Shown: positions 59,606 through 64,000 of the stretch, piece after piece
Layout of the letters: every line of letters starts with the position of its first letter
Numbering within the stretch: position 1 is the first letter of the stretch
From: JAFDBW01 sp963825575
GTDB taxonomy: Bacteria > Desulfobacterota > Desulfuromonadia > Desulfuromonadales > BM103
Assembly (NCBI GenBank): GCA_963825575.1
Contig: CAWGUB010000006.1
Location: forward strand, 186,001-250,000
Length of the DNA: 64,000 nucleotides
Direction of reading: 5' to 3'
Translations under genes and position numbers: made by a program
The notes under the pieces: generated by a model
The model's database searches: none
The model's input: only the letters and a program-made list of their open reading frames with translations
What the model was told of the DNA's origin: nothing

Positions 59606-61062
59606 CGATCCTTGGTACCAGCGGACTTGTCCTGAATGAAAAACTTCTCTTCGAGCATTCCACCCCGGGGCGCAAGGGTTACAGCCTGTCGAAGCTTGAT
59701 GTGCCGGAAGCAACCTTGCCTGCCGAACTCTGCCGGGATGAAATCGCGGGCTTCCCCGAATTATCCGAAGTCGATGTCGTCCGTCATTTCACACGCCTGT
59801 CAACCTGGAACTATGGGGTTGATTCCGGGTTCTATCCTTTGGGCAGCTGCACCATGAAGTACAACCCCAAGGTGAATGAGATTGCGGCCCGTCTGCCGGG
59901 CCTCGCCGACATCCACCCGGCGACCCCGCCGCATCTGGCCCAGGGAATCCTGGAACTGATGTACAAGCTGCAGTCCTCCCTGGCCGAAGTCTCCGGTTTT
60001 GCCCGGGTTACCTTGCAGCCGGCGGCAGGTGCTCATGGTGAACTCGCAGGGATGCTGGTGATCCGCGCCTGGCACGAAGCGCGCAACAGCACGCGCTCGA
60101 AGGTGTTGATTCCCGACACGGCCCATGGCACCAACCCGGCAACTGCGGCCCTGGCCGGCTACGATGTCGTGCCGATTGCTTCGGAGGGGATTCTCACCCT
60201 CGAAGAAGTCGAGGCGCACATGGATGATGACGTTGCGGCGCTGATGGTGACCAATCCGAATACCCTTGGCCTGTTCGAAACGAATATCGAGGCAATCTGC
60301 AAGCTGGTCCACGACAGGGGGGGGCTGGTCTACTGCGACGGCGCCAACCTGAATGCCCTGATGGGTATCGCCCGTCCGGGTGACATGGGGATCGACGTCA
60401 TGCACTTCAACCTGCACAAGACCTTTTCCACACCCCATGGCGGCGGCGGACCAGGGGCGGGACCGGTGGGTGTTACCGAAGAACTGATCCCCTACCTGCC
60501 GGGGCCGGGAGTGGAACGTGTTGGCGACGAATATCGCTTCGAGACCGACCAGGCCAACTCGATCGGGCGCCTGATGGCTTTCCATGGCAACGTCGGTATC
60601 ATGGTGCGAGCCTACTCTTATATCCGCAGCATGGGCGGTGCGGGCTTGAAGCATGCCAGCGAGATGGCAGTGCTCAATGCCAACTACATTCGGGCCCGGC
60701 TTGAGGGTGTCTACGACCTGCCGTACAAAAACCGCTCGCTGCACGAGGTCATCTTCTCGGACAAGGATCTTGAAGGCGGCTGCCATACCCTGGATGTGGC
60801 GAAACGGCTGATTGACTACGGCTACCATCCGCCGACCATTTATTTCCCGCTGGTGGTCAAGGGCGCGATCATGATCGAACCGACCGAGACAGAGAGTCGG
60901 GACGTCCTCGACGAATTCTGTGATGCCATGATTGCCATTGCCGGTGAAGCCCGTGACAATCCGGACCTGCTGCTCAAGGCCCCGATGCGGTCCCGGGTCA
61001 GAAGGCTCGACGAGACCACGGCCGCGCGTAAACCCAGGTTGAAGTGGGAGGGAAACGAGTAG
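59602..61062 (+). CDS. gcvPB: Glycine decarboxylase subunit 2 (P-protein, beta)
   Basis: 486 residues. PLP lysine in HFNLHKTFSTPHGGGGPG; also YPLGSCTMKYNPK, QPAAGAHGELAGMLVIRAWH, IPDTAHGTNPATAALAGYD and MIEPTETESRDVLDEFCDAM. It forms the catalytic half of the split P-protein. A 16-bp-stem hairpin follows at 61093-61126. Confidence 0.96.
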   Translation: MTILGTSGLVLNEKLLFEHSTPGRKGYSLSKLDVPEATLPAELCRDEIAGFPELSEVDVVRHFTRLSTWNYGVDSGFYPLGSCTMKYNPKVNEIAARLPGLADIHPATPPHLAQGILELMYKLQSSLAEVSGFARVTLQPAAGAHGELAGMLVIRAWHEARNSTRSKVLIPDTAHGTNPATAALAGYDVVPIASEGILTLEEVEAHMDDDVAALMVTNPNTLGLFETNIEAICKLVHDRGGLVYCDGANLNALMGIARPGDMGIDVMHFNLHKTFSTPHGGGGPGAGPVGVTEELIPYLPGPGVERVGDEYRFETDQANSIGRLMAFHGNVGIMVRAYSYIRSMGGAGLKHASEMAVLNANYIRARLEGVYDLPYKNRSLHEVIFSDKDLEGGCHTLDVAKRLIDYGYHPPTIYFPLVVKGAIMIEPTETESRDVLDEFCDAMIAIAGEARDNPDLLLKAPMRSRVRRLDETTAARKPRLKWEGNE

Positions 61063-61092
61063 CGTGAAGTGCAAAAAAGGGAAAGAGATAAG

Positions 61093-61126
61093 GCAGAGGG
61101 CCGGTCATTAATGACCGGCCCTCTGC
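61093..61126 (+). terminator. Terminator hairpin after the gcv operon
   Basis: Perfect palindrome with 16-bp arms (GCAGAGGGCCGGTCAT and its complement) and a 2-base loop, followed by TTGTT. It is also the left outer hairpin of repeat copy 3. Confidence 0.75.
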
Positions 61127-61792
61127 TTGTTGACAAACCCCGCACGTGATGCTGTTTTTGTCTGGCAGGTGGAGTTTCTATGAAGCTTAGGGTAACGGAT
61201 GGTTAATCTGTTGCCCTATTGCTTTATTCTCTGGAATTCAAAGACAAAAGCAGAACCCGGGGGTCGCGCCCCCCGACTGCGCCTTACTCTTTTGCTGGCC
61301 CAAAAGAGTAAGCAGAAAAGGGCCTGCGCTGCGCTGGGCATGTCTGGTTCGAAAAGGCGGCAACCTCAATCCGGATGGCTCTAAGCGATCAAAAGGCTAC
61401 GCTTCCCCCGCAGGAGCCGAGGCTCTTGAGAGCCTCTCCTTTCTGTGGAGGCTTGCGTCGGTAGGGGTTGTTTTGGCTTATCCCATGTAAATCACACGGC
61501 AAGGTCAGGCCCTTTGACACAGGGCCGGATCCCCATCACAGCAGGTTCTTGAAGTCACAGGCATCCGGCCAGAGGAGATGCCCTCCGCAAGGAGAAGGCA
61601 CTTTTGCATACTTTTGTTGCCGGACAAAAGTATGGCGTCCGGCGGGACGCGACCCGCCGGTTTTGCTTTTAAGTCTTTCAAGAAAAGGAAAGAGGGCAAC
61701 AGTTTAACCCATTGTTGCCCTCTCTATCATGAAGTCTTGCTGAACTTTGTCAGCAGCCTGAGGCCCGGTCATGGTTGACCGGCTCTCAGGCT
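61093..61792. repeat. Large hairpin-rich intergenic repeat, copy 3
   Basis: Same plan as copy 1. Outer hairpins with arms CCGGTCA and TGACCGG lie at 61093-61126 and 61755-61792. Inner hairpins ending in GTTGCCC lie at 61190-61216 and 61694-61720. The core (about 61250-61670) has the TTACTCTTTTG hairpin, the CGCTGCGCTGGGC tract, the CATACTTTTGT hairpin and GGCGGG/CCCGCC. Compared with copy 1, the outer stem sequence is different but matched at both ends. It lies between the convergent gcvPB and DUF411 genes. Confidence 0.85.
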
Positions 61793-61808
61793 GTTTATCA
61801 TCGAAGCC

Positions 61809-62276
61809 TTACTTCGGATAGCTGGCGTAAACCGTGACACTGCCATCCCTGCCCAACGCCAGGACCTGGTAAGGCTCTGCGTCCCTGCCGGGCATTTCCA
61901 TGCCGGGGGAGCCGATCGGCATACCAGGCACACTCAGGCCGATGATGTCAGGTTTTTCTCTGAGCATCCGCAGGATCTCATCTTTCGGGACATGGCCTTC
62001 AACAACGTAGCCATCAACGATGGCTGTATGGCAGGATTGGGCCTGCAACGGGATTTTGTAGTGGGCTTTTATCTCGGCGAGCCTCGGGCTCTCTTCCGTC
62101 TGTACGATAAAGCCGACGTCTTCCAGGTGCTTGCTCCAACCGCCGCAGCAGCCTCAGCCAGGGGCCTTGTAGACATGAACCGGAGGCAACTGCCGGTCGC
62201 CTGCCAATACTTGGGAGACCAGCGGCGTCACCAGTCCGACCGTCAGTGTTGTCAATATCAATAATCGGAGCATCAT
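61809..62276 (-). CDS. DUF411 protein with in-frame UGA, probable selenoprotein
   Basis: Read from ATG 62276 (AAAGG upstream), the frame is open through 155 residues except for one TGA at 62156-62154, codon 41. The context is VYKAPG-U-GCCGGWSKHL. DUF411 proteins have CGCC at this place, so the UGA replaces exactly the first motif cysteine and probably encodes selenocysteine. After it come QAQSCHTAIVDGYVVEGHVP, PGMPIGSPGMEMPG and VTVYASYPK, the rest of the domain. Residues 1-26 form a signal peptide, so the protein is periplasmic. DUF411 proteins are thought to bind metal, often with copper resistance genes. The in-frame stop would otherwise make it a pseudogene. Confidence 0.8.
62129..62152 (-). 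promoter_or_regulatory. Candidate SECIS stem-loop after the UGA
   Basis: Starting two bases after the UGA, GCU-GCU pairs with AGC-AGC-like bases (bulged A, one G-G mismatch) and a C-G closes a 7-base loop GGCGGUU that includes GGU. Bacterial SECIS elements sit just downstream of UGA with GU in the loop. Spacing is shorter than in E. coli fdhF, so this is only a candidate. Confidence 0.35.
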
Positions 62277-62416
62277 TTAACCTTTCAAGCGAGAAGATTC
62301 CTCTGTCGGACCTTCTGGCTAGGATTCTGACAATAATCGTCTTATATTTCCAACTATATGTTATCGGCCAGTGCCGGAGCAAGTCTCCATCTCAAGTTGT
62401 AAGGGGGGGATGGTCC

Positions 62417-63319
62417 CTAATAGAGGGAACGGCGCTGGTAGTTACTGCTGCCACCGAGACTGTAATTGAATAAGCCCATGATGTGCAGGTACTCATTTGG
62501 GTAGGCCCTTGGCAGTGGCCCATAGGTGGCACCCTGCCGTACGGCGCGCATCGCTTCGTCGTCGAGGACGCGATAGCCGGAGCTTTCCATCAGTATAACA
62601 TCGGTGACGTTGCCGTCACGATCGACCGTGACGCGAATCAGGCAGGATCCCTGCTGGTTGCGAGTTCTGGCAGATTCTGGGTAGTTCCATACCCCGTAAA
62701 TGTTGTTACGGAAGCGGCGCATGAAGGAGATCAGCAGGTCCTGCTGAGTGTCCATCCAGACAGTATCGCCCTTTTCGATGTCCTTGCGATATTTCCGTCG
62801 CCAGTCACTTTCTATTTGTGCCATGGCCTGAGGTGAAATCTGGGTCAGGGTTTGCAGGTCTGGGACACTGGGGGAGGGCTCGGTTCTCTGCCGCCTGAGA
62901 GCCTCAGCGGTCTCCGGCAGTGTCTGGTCAGATTTATCGGCCGGGGCTTTCTCCAGCCTCGGTTCAGGTTGTGGCGGCGTTGGCTGCGGGATTTTCTGCA
63001 CCTGTTCGGGAGCGCGGACGACCTTCTCACGATCCTCGGTGTCCTGTCCCTCCGGGGCGGTCTCCTTCTCTACGACCTGATCCTTTTCAGCGAGGCGTTC
63101 GGCCGGTTTCTGACGAGGTTTTTCCAGCTCTTTCCGGATCGGCAGATCGAGTTCCCGGTCACGTGGTTGGGGAGGGCGAACCTCAACATAAACCGGCGGT
63201 GGTGCAATCTCTGCCGGAAACAACCTGTCTTTCGGCACCAGCAGCAAAAGCAGGTGTAAAAGCAGGGATAACAGGATAAACCCTGTGATTATGATATCTT
63301 GTCGTTGCTCAGTGGTCAT
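62417..63319 (-). CDS. TonB-like energy transducer
   Basis: 300 residues: one N-terminal membrane segment (about 10-28), a long proline- and charge-rich spacer (about 38-165) and a TonB/TolA C-terminal domain with SCLIRVTVDRDGNVTDVILM and GYRVLDDEAMRAVRQ. It would span the periplasm and energise an outer-membrane process. ExbB/ExbD and receptor genes are not in the window. The upstream reading direction faces away from pta. Confidence 0.85.
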   Translation of the reverse strand: MTTEQRQDIIITGFILLSLLLHLLLLLVPKDRLFPAEIAPPPVYVEVRPPQPRDRELDLPIRKELEKPRQKPAERLAEKDQVVEKETAPEGQDTEDREKVVRAPEQVQKIPQPTPPQPEPRLEKAPADKSDQTLPETAEALRRQRTEPSPSVPDLQTLTQISPQAMAQIESDWRRKYRKDIEKGDTVWMDTQQDLLISFMRRFRNNIYGVWNYPESARTRNQQGSCLIRVTVDRDGNVTDVILMESSGYRVLDDEAMRAVRQGATYGPLPRAYPNEYLHIMGLFNYSLGGSSNYQRRSLY

Positions 63320-63481
63320 GGCATTAATGATTTATAAACGAGTAATTATATTACAAGCGGAGGGGAACTACCAGTATCGAATAGGCCTGCAGCCTGCAAT
63401 TTACGAGGGGAAATAAGTTGACGGTTAACAGGTCATCCGGTATATTCTTGGTCTTTAATAAAACCCTGTTTGAAGGAGGAA

Positions 63482-64000
63482 ATGTCGATGCATCTCGTTG
63501 ACCAGATCAAGGCAAAAGCCCGCACCAGTCTCCAGACTGTAGTGCTTCCTGAAAGTTATGATGACCGCATGATCCAGGCCGCCGAACTGATTACCGGTGA
63601 CAACCTGGCAAAAGTTGTCCTGCTCGGTGACGCTGCCACTCTTGAAGCCAGGGCCGGTGAACTGGGGGTCTCCCTCGCCGGTGTCGAGCTTATTGATCCA
63701 AAGAGTGCCGCCAGCCTTGACAATTATGTCGCTGAGTTGGTCAAGCTGCGTCAGAAGAAGGGCTTGACCCCCGAACAGGCCCGCGAAACCCTGACCGGTG
63801 AAGACAACCTTTTCTTCGGTGCCATGATGGTCCACAAAGGTGATGCCGGGGGCATGGTTGCCGGTGCCTACAACACCACCGGCGACGTGTTGCGTGCTGC
63901 TTTCCAGGTGATTGGTACTGCCCCTGGCATGAAGACGGTGTCTTCGGTGTTTTTGATGGTGACCAAGAACCCCGACTTTGGTGAAAACGGCGTGCTCTGT
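63482..64000 (+). CDS. pta: Phosphate acetyltransferase, N-terminal part
   Basis: The first 173 codons are present and the gene runs off the window. GAAGGAGG stands just before ATG 63482. MHLVDQIKAKARTSLQTVVL, LPESYDDRMIQAAELI, and GAMMVHKGDAGGMVAGAYNT followed by TGDVLRAAFQVIG are clear Pta sequence (short, single-domain type). It interconverts acetyl-CoA and acetyl phosphate, central to acetate use in Desulfuromonadales. ackA is expected next to it but lies outside. Confidence 0.94.
   Translation, partial: MSMHLVDQIKAKARTSLQTVVLPESYDDRMIQAAELITGDNLAKVVLLGDAATLEARAGELGVSLAGVELIDPKSAASLDNYVAELVKLRQKKGLTPEQARETLTGEDNLFFGAMMVHKGDAGGMVAGAYNTTGDVLRAAFQVIGTAPGMKTVSSVFLMVTKNPDFGENGVLC

Noticed and set aside
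59800..61074. Open frame of 424 codons antisense to gcvPB
   Set aside because: Shadow of a highly conserved gene on the plus strand.
1..64000. rRNA, tRNA, CRISPR arrays, prophage or insertion sequences
   Set aside because: Nothing with the needed conserved sequences, regular spacing or transposase/integrase motifs was seen.

Overview
The window (about 57% GC by eye) reads as chromosome of an anaerobic deltaproteobacterium, most likely of the Desulfuromonadales (Geobacter/Desulfuromonas relatives). This is inferred from gene content: a radical-SAM heme synthase (AhbD type) next to hemE and hemH, a mercury-methylation corrinoid protein HgcA, a flavodiiron protein, split glycine decarboxylase (gcvPA/gcvPB), MetV-MetF, a sodium:solute symporter with its DUF4212 subunit, and a probable UGA-decoding selenoprotein. 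No rRNA, tRNA, CRISPR array, prophage or transposase was seen.

Layout. 0-7 kb: a phosphate-response region on the minus strand (phoR end, phoB, Na/Pi symporter with a candidate PhoB box, PAP2 phosphatase, glycosyltransferase, response regulator-kinase). The last three are broken by nine or so single-base length changes confined to about 3.9-6.05 kb. 7-16 kb: mgtC, ssb, HEAT proteins, an HD-GYP protein, coaE, a hydrolase and an IclR regulator, with two copies of a large hairpin-rich repeat. 16-34 kb: stress protein, symporter pair, truD-trmB-cytochrome c, aroF, flavodiiron protein, priA-mltA-yqgE, aroK-like kinase, quinone oxidoreductase and a two-component system. 34-38.6 kb: heme block ahbD-hemE-hemH plus a small zinc-ribbon gene. 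38.9-43 kb: Mla lipid-transport operon ending in a cyclic-nucleotide-binding protein. 43-46.5 kb (minus): aroG-hgcA then cbpA. 46.7-50.8 kb: yggT-divIVA-yggU, small proteins, and an arsRC-acr3 arsenic operon with palindromic operators. 51-61 kb: a sensor kinase, rsgA, then one-carbon metabolism (folD, metV, metF, gcvT-H-PA-PB). 61-64 kb: third copy of the large repeat, a DUF411 protein with an in-frame UGA exactly at its redox cysteine, a TonB-like protein and the start of pta.

How the genes fit together: FolD, MetF/MetV and the glycine cleavage system all act on tetrahydrofolate C1 units, the methyl branch that would also feed a corrinoid methyl carrier such as HgcA. AhbD, HemE and HemH suggest heme made through coproheme. 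The Pho block joins phosphate sensing and uptake to a phosphatase and glycosyltransferase pair that could exchange phospholipid for glycolipid. The strongest items for a second look are the DUF411 selenoprotein candidate, hgcA without hgcB behind aroG, the large repeat with its copy-specific end hairpins, and the indel-dense block.
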